From contig NC_088203.1 of NCBI RefSeq assembly GCF_037126465.1, positions 54,597,581 through 54,661,580 on the forward strand: a stretch of 64,000 nt of DNA. The letters run 5' to 3'. Numbering within the stretch: position 1 is the first letter of the stretch; each line of letters begins with the position of its first letter. Positions 43,081 through 54,985 of the stretch are shown piece by piece. A program made the translations under genes and the position numbers. The notes under the pieces were generated by a model. That model was not told the origin of the DNA. It was given only the letters and a program-made list of their open reading frames with translations, and searched no databases. This stretch comes from Ornithodoros turicata. Its lineage: Eukaryota; Arthropoda; Arachnida; Ixodida; Argasidae.

Positions 43081-43925
43081 ATATTCTTAATCAATGACAA
43101 CAGAGGAAAATAATCTATCATTGGACCATCATAAAATCGACCAATATACAATTTTCATTCTAACAAACACTACGAACCTTGATGGAGGTATCCAAGACAT
43201 AGGAAATATGCACGGTTTTCAGTCTTTTCCTCAAAGCCGAGAGACTTTATGTCTCTATCTATGTGACCATAGCACCGCGCATGCTTTATCACTCAAAGGG
43301 TTAGGGGCTATATTACTTCGTCCAGCAAACGGGGCGCTCTAGGGGTCAGATAAGAGAGTTCAAATGCGATATATTTTATTGTGCAGCGCAAATAGATGTC
43401 GATATCACTCGCGGGGATCATTATCTTTTCGCATCCGTTCCTTGAAACGGAAATCTTTGGTCAAAGTGGTTGACAAGTCGACTAAGTTTGTAGAGATATT
43501 GTTATTGAACATGTAGAGAAAGTCCAAATTATTAATTGGTAGCAACGATACTCAATCAAAAACGAGAAAAAAATGTAATTACATCAATTTTTGTAATATC
43601 TTGCAACAGAAATTTCTAATGAACCACAGAAATATCAAATGTGAAATGCAACTCAGAGTTATGAGGCATTCCCATCTTAGAGGTACTTACTTATGCCAAT
43701 CGAGCAATTTGAAACAAATACAAGACAATAATTATTTCAGGCAGTAAGTTCACAACTCAAAGAATATCAGTCGAGTGAATAGTTGAAACAAAGTCAAAAC
43801 AATAATTCTCACGACAGGTGGAGATTATAGCATTCTAAACCAGATAATAAAATTTTAATCAATAAAATAAACATAGATACACTTTTAATTAAGTGTAGAT
43901 GTGCACTTGAAAACAGAAGAGACAA

Positions 43926-44360
43926 TTGCTCTACATTGGAAAGATGGACAGATTTTGTACTCGATACTATAAGTCATGGGAAGATGTGATCAAAAACTGC
44001 TTCGAAAAGGAGGAGCCGCGAAACGATTTCATTATCGCTGCATTTCAATACGTCGTATTCGGAGAAATGATACAAACTACAGAACTGAAGGTGCAAGAAT
44101 TTATATGCCGAATCTACAATACTTATAAAAATATCTGCACATCAACGTCGGAAGGGCCACTGGGATTGATGGCGGAGTTTTTGAGGTTTGCCAACGAAGA
44201 ATTGAAATACACTAGACCAGATGTAATTGTAATCATTGCAATGGGCATTGCGTTCATCAAGAAAGCAGTCGGGTCAAATTATCATATACAAGCGGTCTAT
44301 ATCGCACGATTCATTACGGATTTGTTGAAATTACACATATCTGAGATGGAAAGTACATAA
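43926..44360 (+). pseudogene. ORF-A, copy 3, frameshifted near the start
   Basis: Carboxy part identical in layout to copy 2 (KVQEFICRIYNTYKN, EELKYTRPDVIVI, LKLHISEMEST). Relative to copy 2 there is one extra base near 43946 (GATGGACAG against GATGGACG), so the amino-terminal residues are read in another frame, and three residues are missing before VVFGEM. A start at the methionine in KMDRFCTRY would restore most of the protein. Function unknown. ORF-B follows 69 bases downstream. Confidence 0.55.
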
Positions 44361-44429
44361 AATCTTATCACGTGATATGTTCCACTACCACGGCAACGCA
44401 ATTATTTTCTTCTATCAGTCTCTGCAACG

Positions 44430-44777
44430 ATGTCGAATCAACAGAAGTTCAATATTGTCGTGCAAGGTCTGATGTATTACCACCTGTTGAAACTCAACAA
44501 ACATATCAATTGCGGTGGACCACCGGACGATTTTCATCTAATACTCTCTTGTACGCCATTCAAGAATCTTCATACAAAGAAAGCAAACATCAATAAGAGA
44601 CTGTGCAAGTTCATCGCGACAAAGTGCAAGTTGTTGAAGCAATACAAACACGGCGACAACATAGCGCCTGCGTTAATCAACGCTGGATTCAAGCGCCCAA
44701 TAATCAGAATAAACTATTTAATGTCTTCGGAATTCATCAATGAAGACAACAAAAGAAAACTTCAGAGTTTGAAATAG
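44430..44777 (+). CDS. ORF-B, copy 3
   Basis: Intact 115-residue copy with the same ends as copies 1 and 2. It differs from copy 2 by alanine for glycine near residue 52 and lysine for glutamine near residue 60. No recognised domain. Three intact frames within 45 kb indicate recent multiplication of the carrier repeat. Confidence 0.65.
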   Translation: MSNQQKFNIVVQGLMYYHLLKLNKHINCGGPPDDFHLILSCTPFKNLHTKKANINKRLCKFIATKCKLLKQYKHGDNIAPALINAGFKRPIIRINYLMSSEFINEDNKRKLQSLK

Positions 44778-45156
44778 AACTGTAATTTATCGAAATAAAC
44801 AAGTGTATAACTGAAACAATAAATACAATATTTGTCATCATTATAATGAATTCTACGCCTCACAATGAAAACACCTTGCATTTAGCATGGCTAGACTGAG
44901 AACAGTGATCGCTAAGGAAACGAATATTCCACAATTTGTGTAAGAATTCTCATATGGAATGAGACCTGACCATCAAATAGGTTTTACTCGACTACACTCT
45001 GTACAAGTTCAACACCCGAAGGATAGAATTGCCGAAGAAAGATCGGTCATTGAAATTTAGAGACATGATACATCAGTCTATGATTACAAAAAGGATCACT
45101 AATCTCATGTGAAAACTTATCATATTTCATCAATTAAATTCCAAAGTGCATGTACA

Positions 45157-45582
45157 GGGTGTCCACGCTAAGTGTGAACAGATTTTTTAAAAATATATGT
45201 AACACTTTTTCCAAGATGAAATCAACTGCAATATAGCATATGCTAAAGGGCACTCCCTAGCAGGGCATTAGCAAAGTCCAAAGGCAATGTCTTAATTAAC
45301 TTTCATTAATTAACTTTTTAATTATAAAAGCTACAAAGTTGTCCCAATGAGAACATCTGTTCCTTTCGGTCACCTGATATCGTAGCCGTTTTCAGAACAA
45401 AAATCCGTTCGATAGATCGCCCGCAAAAAATTCGTGAAGGAACGCCATTTTTTCATTATTTTGTTCATTGCGCTTTTAAGAAGACGCGTCTTTCTTTCAT
45501 CCCCAATGTGAGAGGGAGAAAGAGGACACTATCGCCTCTCGCGTCCTGGAAAAAGATGAAAAGGAAACAGAAAATGCAACCC
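45157..45582. repeat. Spacer of locus 2: unrelated repeat fragment
   Basis: Begins AGGGTGTCCACGCTAAGTGT followed by an AT-rich segment. The AGGGTGTCC start is typical of dispersed arthropod repeats. It separates copies B and C and has no similarity to the locus 1 spacer. No gene. Confidence 0.5.
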
Positions 45583-47958
45583 GTCACATAGATAGAGACA
45601 TAAAGTCTCCTGGCTTTGAGGAAAAGAGTGAAAACCGTGCATATTTCCTATGTCTTGGATACCTCCATCAAGGTTCGTACTGTTTGTTAGAATGAAAATT
45701 GTATATTGGTCGATTTTATGATGGTACAATGATAGATTATTTTCCTCTGTTGTTGTTTACGTGTCGCCGCGTGTTCCTCTGTTCTTCAGCGTTATGTCTG
45801 TGCTATTTCGCCTTTTCATAGATTGATTAGCTATTCTTTCTCTATGTGTTGGATGGTGTGCAGGTTTGGCTCTCTATTAATTGTAGCTGTTGATTGTGTT
45901 GTTTCTCGTTATTTCCTTACGTCTATGCCGTTCACTTAATAAGAAATTAAAAGTTGAGTAATGTTGGAATATGAAACTGAGATTCCCTATTGCGCTCGAA
46001 ATGTTATGAGAGATATTCACGCTATTGCAATGATGGTTCTCACGTCTCAGACTTTTTATAATACAATTTGTAATTTGATTGTCATCATATTGATTAAGAA
46101 TATCTTCTTTGTACTGGTATAGATTTTATTTCCTCTTGTGTTCTTGTCGTTCGTGTTCAGTTTGTTGGCTACGAGCGTGCTATGTGGTGAAGTTCATTTT
46201 GAACATGTCTATTTTCTGATGAGTTTGATTTTTTCTTTTGATTTTCTGAATGATAGATTACTCTGTTGTTTCGATTAGGAATATCTTCTTTGTATTGGTA
46301 TAGATTTTATTTCCTCTTGTGTTCGTGTCGTTCTTTGTTCTTTTTGTTGGCTAGGAGCGTGCTATGTGGTGAAGTTCATTTTTAACATGTCTATTTTCTG
46401 ATGAGTTTGATTTTTTCTTCTGATTTTCTGAATGATAGATTACTCTGTTGTTTTCATTAATCAATATAGTGGTATAGATTTTATTTCCTCTTGTGTTCGT
46501 GTCCCATAGCCTTCCAGGGTCTGTGCTGTTCACATTTAACTACATACAACTATCAGAACTTCCCGCTATTGCACTGATGGTTCTCACGTATAGGAATATT
46601 AGACTTTTTATAATACAATTTGTAATTTTGTTTATAATCATATTGATTAAGAATATCTTCTTTGGTTAAATGTGGTGACTGTTTCTCGTTTTGATATGAT
46701 GTAGCTATTATTTCCCTACATGCCTATGATTGGTTCTATATTAATGCTATGTGTTGATTCGAATTATTGCCGTATGTCTGCGCTATTCACTTCATAAGAA
46801 ATTAAATTTGTGTCATGTTGGAATATTAAACTTAGCTTCCATATTGTGCTCGAAATTACTTACATCTATCAAGTTCTCACGTCTCAGGCTTTTATAATAA
46901 AACTTGTAATTTTGATTGTAATCGTATTGATTAAGAATATCTTCTTTGATTAAATGTGTTATCACTTCTGATTCATTGAAAACCTGTGATTACTGTTAAT
47001 AAAAAATATTGTGTTTGATTTGTGATACCTATTCAATGCTATTGTATCATACCTGTAATAAGTATATTCTTTGTTACGTGTATTGTGTTCCTTCTACTTC
47101 AGATTTTTGGCTAAGTTTTTTCCATTCAAGCAGAGTCATAACATAATTTCTGACACTAATGACTTTAATAAATATACTTTCACTTGTACTTTTGTGTATG
47201 GCTATCCTTTGCATGTAAACAGCCTACTGCACACCTGTTGTATCTGGAAAAATTACGATTCAAGTCGGCTCAGGCTGAAAAATGACGAAAGTCGGCGGCC
47301 CAGGTTGAAGGTTAAACGCGCACGCAGCCCTCCGGCCACGCGCCGCCCACAACAGCAGCCCTCCACTCGAGCGCCGCCCACCTGTTGTACCGGAAAAAAA
47401 TTGTGAAGTCGGCCCAAGTAGGAAAATGGTGAAAGAAGTCAGCCCAGGCTGAATGGTAAGCGCGCACGCAGCCCTCCGGTCACGCTCCGCCCACCACAGC
47501 AGCCCTCCACCCGAGCGCCACCCTGTTACAGGTGGTGAAGGTTTTTCGGCTGGGCTTTTCTCCTTCACCTGATTGGCATCACAATTGTCACAATTCCCAG
47601 TACTATTGGCTTTAATAAATATATCTCAACTTGAATGGCATTACAATAGGCATTAATAAATATATTTTCTCTTGTACTTTTTGTGTATGACCCTTCTTTG
47701 CATGTCTCTGCGTGTAAACCGCTCTTTTGTTGTATCGAAAAAATATGTGAAGTCGGCCCACGTATGGCCAAAGAAGTCTGCCCGGGCTGAAAAATACGCT
47801 ACGATGAGCGCACGCGCAGCCCTCGCCCGCCGATAAGCGCGCGGAAAACCCTCCGCACACGCGCCGCGTGGGGAAAAATACGCGCAGGGCTCAGGGCAGG
47901 GATCCTGTAGTTTCGCCCCCCCCCCCTGTAGTTTCTCAACCCCCTATTACTACTTATG
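45583..47958 (-). repeat. Right arm of giant inverted repeat, locus 2 (copy C), truncated
   Basis: Reverse copy of 41205-43280. It starts inside the conserved short frame, so it lacks ORF-A and ORF-B. It contains a tandem block at 46100-46500 with a period of about 181 bp and two GC-rich terminal units at 47270-47530, and shares its outermost bases (TGTAGTTTCGCCCCCC then CCCTATTACTACTTA) with copy A. Confidence 0.85.
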
Positions 47959-49380
47959 TGTGTCCTCTCCGTTATGATTGCCTAGCACCGTTTTGATACC
48001 CAAGGATGGCATGTGCAAATTGGAAGTGACTCCTGGGCCATTCCAGCCAAAATCAGCCAGAGGTCTAGCTCGACCCGCTTAGATTTTGCTGAAAAAAATT
48101 GTGTGCATTCCTTTAGGGGTGTGTATGTGTGATATATTCTTTTTTTCTCAATATTTTGTTTTCTTGAGTATTGGGGGCGCCTCGAATTTGGCCCAAACAT
48201 GAAAAACGTCTGTCCGTTCAACGCATCCTTCTAACACATACAGACGACATTTCTGCGCTTTGTTTGCCTGGTGTTAAAGGGGAAGTGTCGTTATACCTTA
48301 CTGAAGTCCATACGGAACGAGAACCAAGCTGGTGACGTGGTGAGAGTTTAAGAACGGAGCGCGTTTTGGGCCAAGTTTACGATTAATTTTCAGCAAGTTA
48401 GCATTCTCGCAGGATCCCGACTTTTTTTATGCTCATACAATACTGCATGGAGATTAGCTTCACGTAAAAATATGACGCTGATCTACATATTCATTGTTTA
48501 ACTAAGCGACCGTGAATATCCACAATTCGCAAAAAAATGACATTTTTTGATCAGTATTTTCACATTCCTGAGGTCGTATAGGAAGTGAAACAAATCGTGC
48601 TATTTGTAGAACAAATCGTCTCATGTAACATATTCAAAATCTACGTCTGTATTTTTCATTTAACAAGAAAAAATAATTTTTTCCCTCCCCATACTCCGCT
48701 GCAGCTCATTCGATAGTTCACGTCGTCTAGGAAGTAAAAAGTGATAACTTGTTGACCCTCTTTTGTGAAAAGAGACCCTCTCCTTTACCATTTTGACAAC
48801 CTACAGATGCATTTGTTCTTACGCAAGGAAAAAAGATTCGTCAGCGCACTTGCATCCCCTTTGTAAGGTACCATTATCGCCCTTCGGACGAATTTCGCCT
48901 TCAGGTGCTCTGCCAAGTTCTACCAACTTAACACTCACAGTCGCTGCTTCGTAACAGATTCGTCGTCATTTATGATTGTTTTCACATACCTGAAGTCGTC
49001 TGGGAAGTGAAAAAATCACAGCATTTCAAGAACAGACCATCTCCTATAACATATTAAAAATCTGCTGGCGTATTTATTCTTAAATGGGGAAAACTTCGTC
49101 AACGCATTTGCATCCGCTCTGTGAGGTACCATTGTTATAATTTTTCTTCCGCTGTTTGCTGTGGGTCTTACTGCGCCAGCTGAACATAGCTATTGACTCA
49201 GAGCACATCAGAACGAGACCTAACAGTCTTTGGAAACCATTTGTTATGGTCTCGCGCGCACTTCTTTCGCAACAGAAAGTAAAAAAAAGGAAAAAAAAAG
49301 CAGTTAGCTGTACATTCACTGTCTTTGTTTCACTGGAAGTAGACGTTTTTGCTGCATATACCGGAACAGGAGATATATGC

Positions 49381-49734
49381 TCAAAGTAACTGTACCCCCA
49401 GGTGCCCTGGATGGAGCATGCCTAATTGTGCTCTACGTTCAGCAATTTCTTCTCCAACCGTACGGCCTCTGCGGTGATAATGATAAAGGGAAAGCGACCA
49501 GGGATAAGGACAAGGAAGCGCTTCCTCGTCCTTGCCCCTGGCTTCTTCTCGTTTATCATTATGTGCTTTTACCAACTGCCCCACATTTCGACGCTCGGCG
49601 ATGAGCCACAAGGCATGCTCCCTCCTTAAGCTTTTTTTCACCCAGTGGAGCAGGATTGCAGAGACAGCAGGAATAGTAATTTCTCTTTTTCTATTGCGAC
49701 GTGCCATTAGGGAAGTAGTACATTTCTCGGACAT
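49381..49734 (-). CDS. Hypothetical ORF inside the long inverted-repeat element
   Basis: A 117-codon frame beginning MSEKCTTSLMARRNRKREIT and containing VSAILLHWVKKSLRREHALW. The first half is basic and helical and might be a DNA-binding amino-terminal exon. The second half crosses the hairpin at 49476-49563 and is doubtful as protein. Family not recognised. Its place at the centre of the element makes a transposition-related role possible. Confidence 0.3.
   Translation of the reverse strand: MSEKCTTSLMARRNRKREITIPAVSAILLHWVKKSLRREHALWLIAERRNVGQLVKAHNDKREEARGKDEEALPCPYPWSLSLYHYHRRGRTVGEEIAERRAQLGMLHPGHLGVQLL
49476..49563. repeat. Near-perfect 88-base hairpin
   Basis: Left arm 49476-49520 and right arm 49521-49563 pair with about six mismatches and essentially no loop, centred on GGAAGCG/CGCTTCC. 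It lies in the centre of the long inverted-repeat element. Confidence 0.75.
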
Positions 49735-50911
49735 TGTTCAATAAACAAGTGACGAATGGTGTGTACCGTAACGCTGTCATAAATCATGAGTCAGACAACC
49801 AGAAACGACGACAAAGCTGCTACGACGAGGTGGCAGTGAGACTCGCGGTATAACTAACAGTAGAAGACGAATTTCCTACAAAGGGTGATGATGGTACCTT
49901 ACAGATGGGATATGAATGCGCTGACCACTTTTTTTTTTCTTTCTCGCTTCAGAAAAAATGCACATACATGTGCATTTTTGCACTTGCACATACATGTGCA
50001 TTTGAGAAAGATGTATACATGTATACTTCAAAATGTGATAAGATAGAGTGTTTTCCACAAAGGCACATTTATTTTACTTCCTAGAAGACCTTAACTAACG
50101 AATTAGCTGCAGCGGACTACGGTGAGGGATTTTTTTTTTCTCGTTTAAGGGAAAATACACCTGTAGGTTTTCAATATGTTACAGGAGACGACTTGTTCTA
50201 CAAATGACACGATTTGTTTCACTTCCTAGACGACCTCAGGTATGTGAAAATATTATACGAATGCTCGATATTCTCGATTGCTTAATTAAGCAATGAACAC
50301 AGGTCATCTTCAAATTTTTATATGAAGCGAATGTCCATGCAGTAGTTCATGAGCATAAATAATCTCGGGCTCCTGAGAAAATGGTAACTTGCCAAAAATT
50401 TATCGTAAACTTGGCCCAAAACGCGCTCCGTTCTTGAGCTCTTACGTCACCGGATTTATTCTCGTTCCATATGCTTTTTGGGAAGCTAGATGGACCCTTC
50501 CACTCTAGCACCAGATAAAGAAAGCGCAGAAATGTCGTCTGTATGTGTCAGAAGGACGCGCGGAACGGACAACACTTTTTCCCAAGTTCGAGTTCCCAAG
50601 TTCAAGTTTGGGCCAAGTACGTGGCGCCCCCATGGCTCAAGAAAGCAAAATATCGAGAAAAAAAGTTTATATCCTACATACACACCCATAAGGGAATGCA
50701 CACAATCTTTTTCACCGAAATCTAAGATGGTCGAGCTACACCTCTGGCTGGTTTCGGATGGAATGGCCCTCGTACTATTAGGGGTGTGCGAATACCAAAA
50801 TATTTACTGCGAATCGAGTACAAATAGTTGGACCAGTATTCCTTGGGGATACATTCGCGTGATAGGACTTTACATTGATACGAAGTAATATGTTGATATG
50901 TTTCACATTCT

Positions 50912-51343
50912 TTATTTATTCTCTCTCTGGAAACAATCCCACACGGCGCTTCTGTCCGCCCTCTTCACAACCGTGACTTCCTGCACAGCTTCACGAAAAT
51001 GTCCATTCAAATAACCTGTCACTGCGTCCAGCGAACTCTTTGGATGCTTTGAACTCTCGTTCAGTATATTAGCATGCCCGTCTGTCAGTGGGTACTTGGA
51101 AATTATACTAAATAATCTGATAAATGCGTATAGCCAATTTCTCATGCGGATGACAACCGAATGTAACAAATTACTCGATTTGTATTCGAGTGCTCGCACA
51201 CACCTAATTATTGCTCGCACACACCAACTGAAAACTGTACCCGTATTGTTCATGCTGTCATAACCAAACGGAAATTTTAAAGATGCGACTTCATTCAAGA
51301 GCTGTTTGCGGCTTACAGTGAAGCTCCTGCACAGAGCGCACAC
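50912..51343 (-). CDS. Unrecognised ORF of 143 codons
   Basis: An open minus-strand frame beginning MCALCRSFTVSRKQLLNEVA and ending DRSAVWDCFQRENK. It contains no motif I know. Codon use is not obviously protein-like and it has no detected copy in the window. It may be a chance frame or an exon. Confidence 0.25.
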   Translation of the reverse strand: MCALCRSFTVSRKQLLNEVASLKFPFGYDSMNNTGTVFSWCVRAIIRCVRALEYKSSNLLHSVVIRMRNWLYAFIRLFSIISKYPLTDGHANILNESSKHPKSSLDAVTGYLNGHFREAVQEVTVVKRADRSAVWDCFQRENK

Positions 51344-52308
51344 ATTTCTTTCCCTTGTCTGGTTATGCTCTATACTCCTTTTCTTATATTTACGCTTTCA
51401 CCCGCAGTCACCAAGCAGTAATTTGGAGTCAGACAAGTTGGCCTTTCCAATATTTACGACAAAAACTTTGGCATCATGGAAAGATTCCACTTCTAAGAAT
51501 ACTGACTGATTTTGTATAGCCCACTGTTTGATAAGTACTTTTCGGCTAGACTTTGCAGCATCTAGGCGTCATTTTGTCTCCCATAGCCAAAACGATCACG
51601 GGAGTAATTCACATTGTCTCGTCATCGCCAGTGACACAGAAGCGAGACCTGCGTATGCTATAGGTCCATTGTGACATTGTGGCAGAGTATCGCCCGTGGT
51701 GATGAAACTCGCCATTCATCATCTGATAACAAAGTTGTCGTTGTTGTTGTTACAATAGATTTATAGATTGAGGACTGAGCTCGAATGGGGTATATTGGAG
51801 GTAGTGGGTACTCAGAAAGACATTCACCTCGTCTTAGCCAGAACTGTTCTGGGGTCTTCCTTTAAAGGGACCGAAAAGTGAAAAATAACCCCCATATTTT
51901 TGCCCACTGTCGTGCACAACATCGTTGTTTGATAAGATACAGAAAGCATTACTTCTCAATTCCGCATATTTTTTACGTATAAATATTTTGAATATTAGCG
52001 GAACATGGACGGTCCTGCCAGCGAACGGCGAAAAAGAGCAACTTGGGTTTCAGGTCCAGGGCTCCCAGGGATTGGTCAACCCTTACCATGTGAGAGTTAA
52101 ATTTGTAGAGAACAAAGCTCACGCACATTATCTTACAGTTAAACGCCATTTTAAAAATGACGCTCACTTCCACAGCTTTTACGTTAATAAAGCATTCAGC
52201 TACTTCGCCGCAGCTACGATCCGCCGCGCCATCTGCAAGGTCGTCTCTGTTATCGCGTTTATTGTTTACGTCGTGGGTGGTCGTGTTGGTCGCGCGAAGA
52301 GAAGTGAA

Positions 52309-52595
52309 TGACATGTTCGGGTTGTTGTGTCAATTATTCGAGAGGCCTACGTATGCCTGGTGTAGTTTCGGTGTTCGGGGATGCAAAAATCATGTTCGTT
52401 CACCATCGGCGGCGTGCGTTTTCTGCCACAAGATTCAAGAGAAGAGTGCGCGAAAACGAATGTGGTTCGAAACACTCGGTTATTAGATGTAGCAGTCGTG
52501 TCGTGTGTGCTGAGCTCATCTAGCTGCCGATGACTAAGAAGATGCCATAGAAGGCGAATTGCGAAGACGTCCGAAGGAAACTGCCGTTCAGTAAC
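52309..52595 (+). pseudogene. Possible degenerate THAP-type zinc finger
   Basis: Across frames one sees CSGCCVNYS, a KRMWFETL segment, VVCAE, and then ADD and EDAIEGELRRRPKETAVQ with a stop between, a spacing that recalls the C-C...W...C-x-x-H layout of THAP domains. Several shifts and stops would be needed and the key histidine is not visible. I therefore regard this as a weak suggestion. Confidence 0.25.
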
Positions 52596-53168
52596 TAGTG
52601 ATTTTGCTTCACCGAGGTGACGAGTTCAACACAACGTCTTAGGTATGTACAGGCGTCACACATGTATAAATTATATTATAGCGACGACGAATTCCATTTA
52701 ACTTATGTTATCCTACTTGTCCCGTACTCAACATTGTCAACATCAACAAATTTAATTTTAGGAGCCTTCCAGTGTTGAAGTGGCGCAAGACTGCTTCGTG
52801 TGTGTGTGATCCAGACACTGACATGACAGAAATAGCTGAAAACAGGTATGCAAAGTCCACAGATGGAAGCACTAGATTTGTTACGTGTTGCAGACTTTGT
52901 GACATTTTTTTTAGTCTTTGGACAGGTGCAGAACATTAGTATGACGTCAACAAGGGGAGAAGAAACTGGAGAGAACTACTAGCTTGTTTGAAGGGTACAA
53001 GAATACTTCCTGTTGAGATGTAGTTATGACTTTATGACTAAGAAACGCTAATTAATTTTCTAGAGATGCATCCTCTACAGCTGAATGCCCAGTGAAACAG
53101 CAAACGTTCGTTGTCTTTGAAGTCCCACTACGGGAATTGTTCAATGTGTGTCAGAGCTGCAGTGAGCC

Positions 53169-53720
53169 ATGCAAGGTTACCACATCATATTGGTCCTAAA
53201 TTTGCAGAGTTCCCCTATCTCGGACGCAACTGTAATTTCTCTTTATTGCTCTTCCGATCCTACCTTCTCAGAGATTAATGTGGTTCACCATACACTGCAT
53301 GGGTACTGCCTTTCTCTATACTCATGCTTTCGGTTTCTTGTTCTGTTGAATAAATCTTCACTTGAGTTTGAGAGCCATCACACTGTCTACTGTGTTTGCC
53401 CCTCATCTATATTGATGTGCTGTAACGCTATAGCACATCGACATGCCAACAACCTACCAAGCAACCTTGCTTCGTCCTACTTTTGGATGGAAACTACACG
53501 ATGTGGTAACATCTACATATATAAAGTTTTAATCGACGGAGATTTGCTGTTTTTGTACAACCTTCATTGTACATTGCTGTTGTCTCACTTAGCATGCCTG
53601 AAGAAATGTTCTGATCTTCATCAAGATGACAGGTCATTGTTCGATCTGCAGCATTATTGTTCCTGTAATCTTTTCACCAACAGAGAATACAAAAGTGGAC
53701 AAATGGTAAAATATAACTAG
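53169..53720 (+). other. Open frame of 183 codons, coding status unknown
   Basis: The longest frame in the interior of the TTAA element, cysteine-rich (SILMCCNAIAHRHANNLPSN, YCSCNLFTNR). It may be a decayed or shifted part of a transposition protein, but I recognise no family, and the upstream sequence (CQSCSEPCK in another frame) hints at a zinc-binding segment. Confidence 0.25.
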
Positions 53721-54444
53721 CTTGTTAAATTCAAAAGGGAAAGACAAAACTGTTTATACTGCTCCTGTTTATTTTGTTGCAGGTTTTGCAAGTCTATCAA
53801 GTACGTCAAAACATCAGAGGGCGGAGGGCAGGAAGTCCTACTCTGTTTCCTAAATCCCTGGACAATAAAAAAGAAAGATATAGTTTGAGTTGTGAAAAAA
53901 TGTTGCTTCTGCTCTTATATTATATTTCAATTAAATGTTACGATGCATGTGTCGTGTACACTGAAGCCAGTTTCAATTTGCCGGGCTGTCAAAAGTACTT
54001 TACAAAAGTACATTTCAATTACAGTAACAGAGAACCTATGCAATAAATTATTTAGCCATTTTGGAGTACTATGCACACCAATGGTGCATGGTTAACTTTG
54101 AAACCAAATCAAGGGTTAATAATACTTGAAGTCAGCCCTCAAGTCCTTCTTTACAAATGTTAGTTGGTGACGTCTAATGGGTGACGTGATAATGAATCAG
54201 TTACAGGTACTACTCCGTTTAGCAAAACAGAGTTAATTGTTAGATCCCAATCTTGGTTCAATTATTAGTTGACATTTGGAAACGTGGTCACTAAGAAGTA
54301 TACTAAAATGTTATGAACAGAGTTCAGGTGAATGACACTGATGAAAATTATCTTACTTACTCCTCACATGAGACTCAATTGAGACATGAGTATAACCTAC
54401 AAATACATCTATGCCCACAGGTTACTTAACCCCACAGGAACAAA

Positions 54445-54985
54445 CTAGTAATTGTAATATGCTGTTCCTGAAGAAATAAGGGTTTTCCGTCCAGTTTGCC
54501 GTTCAAGTAGTGCGTAAAGACCACACGGCGCTGCCTTGTATGTTGCCATGCTCTTCGGTTTCTCGGATGTATGTAAAAGGCACTTGCAGTACTTCGGTGT
54601 CAAGGCACAGTATTTCCAAATATTCGTTAGTTCTGATGCAATCGTCTGTCTGCTTTTCACACGCATTCTCTATCCCTCGGCAGCAAAAACCGTGATATCC
54701 ATCCGTAGTATCCGTCGGTTCGCATTTCACACATGAACACCTGCACGACGAAAAAACAGCGCTTGTTTCGGCTTACACAAGTGCTTCTCCCTGATACATG
54801 GAAATTTCACAAAGCAGTTCATGTTCACGGCACGGTGAGCTACTGCTGAGGACGAATGTGACTCCGATTAATCTCTGGACGAGGAATCTTCTGCTGCGAA
54901 GAACGCACTTTCCAGCACGCTAACGCACGAACAACAGTTCTGTGTGAGCGACAGTTCTCGGATGCGGAATTCCAGCGCACTCATG
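54445..54985 (-). pseudogene. P2X7 intracellular-domain-like ORF, partial
   Basis: In the minus frame the sequence has RCSCVKCEPTDTTDGYHGFC followed by CRGIENACEK, CIRTNEYLEILCLDTEVLQV. The C-x-C-x-x-C...CC pattern and the following segment match the P2RX7_C type of zinc-binding domain, which is found in many tick and other invertebrate multicopy proteins. A possible first exon, MSALEFRIRELSLTQNC, begins at about 54982. The usual carboxy block (Y-R-x-F-x-x-W) is not seen, so the gene is truncated or continues in an unseen exon. Role unknown; co-option by the element is an inference. Confidence 0.5.

Larger units (their letters stand above)
41205..45155 (+). repeat. Left arm of giant inverted repeat, locus 2 (copy B)
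   Basis: Direct copy of the unit found reversed at 2625-6950. Order: GC-rich terminal block (two 150-bp units, 41560-41870), AT-rich part, tandem block from MITE ends (42600-43080), conserved short frame (43094-43342), ORF-A, ORF-B and AT-rich tail. The left border at 41205 lies about 50 bases inside the terminus seen in copies A and C, so it may be truncated. The right border is cut at 45155 by an unrelated sequence. It lacks the SINE of copy A. Confidence 0.85.
48035..50770. mobile_element. Long inverted-repeat element, about 2.7 kb
   Basis: The arms begin at GGGCCATTCCA (48035) and end at its inverse (50760-50770). They share, in order, CAGCCAGAGG, TAGCTCGACC, GGGGGCGCC, AACTTGGCCC-AAAACGCGCTCC and GAAGTGAAACAAATCGT. 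The arms span roughly 48035-49130 and 49890-50770, about 75-80 percent alike. Each arm also contains diverged direct copies of a 400-bp unit with CCTGAGGTCGT. The centre (49130-49890) holds a hairpin and a possible ORF. Confidence 0.75.

Noticed and set aside
52309..52595. Clear THAP domain
   Set aside because: Only scattered cysteines and a tryptophan fit, across several frames and with stops; kept as a weak feature only.
53774..54046. Host gene exon
   Set aside because: Short frame without motifs or splice context inside a transposable element.
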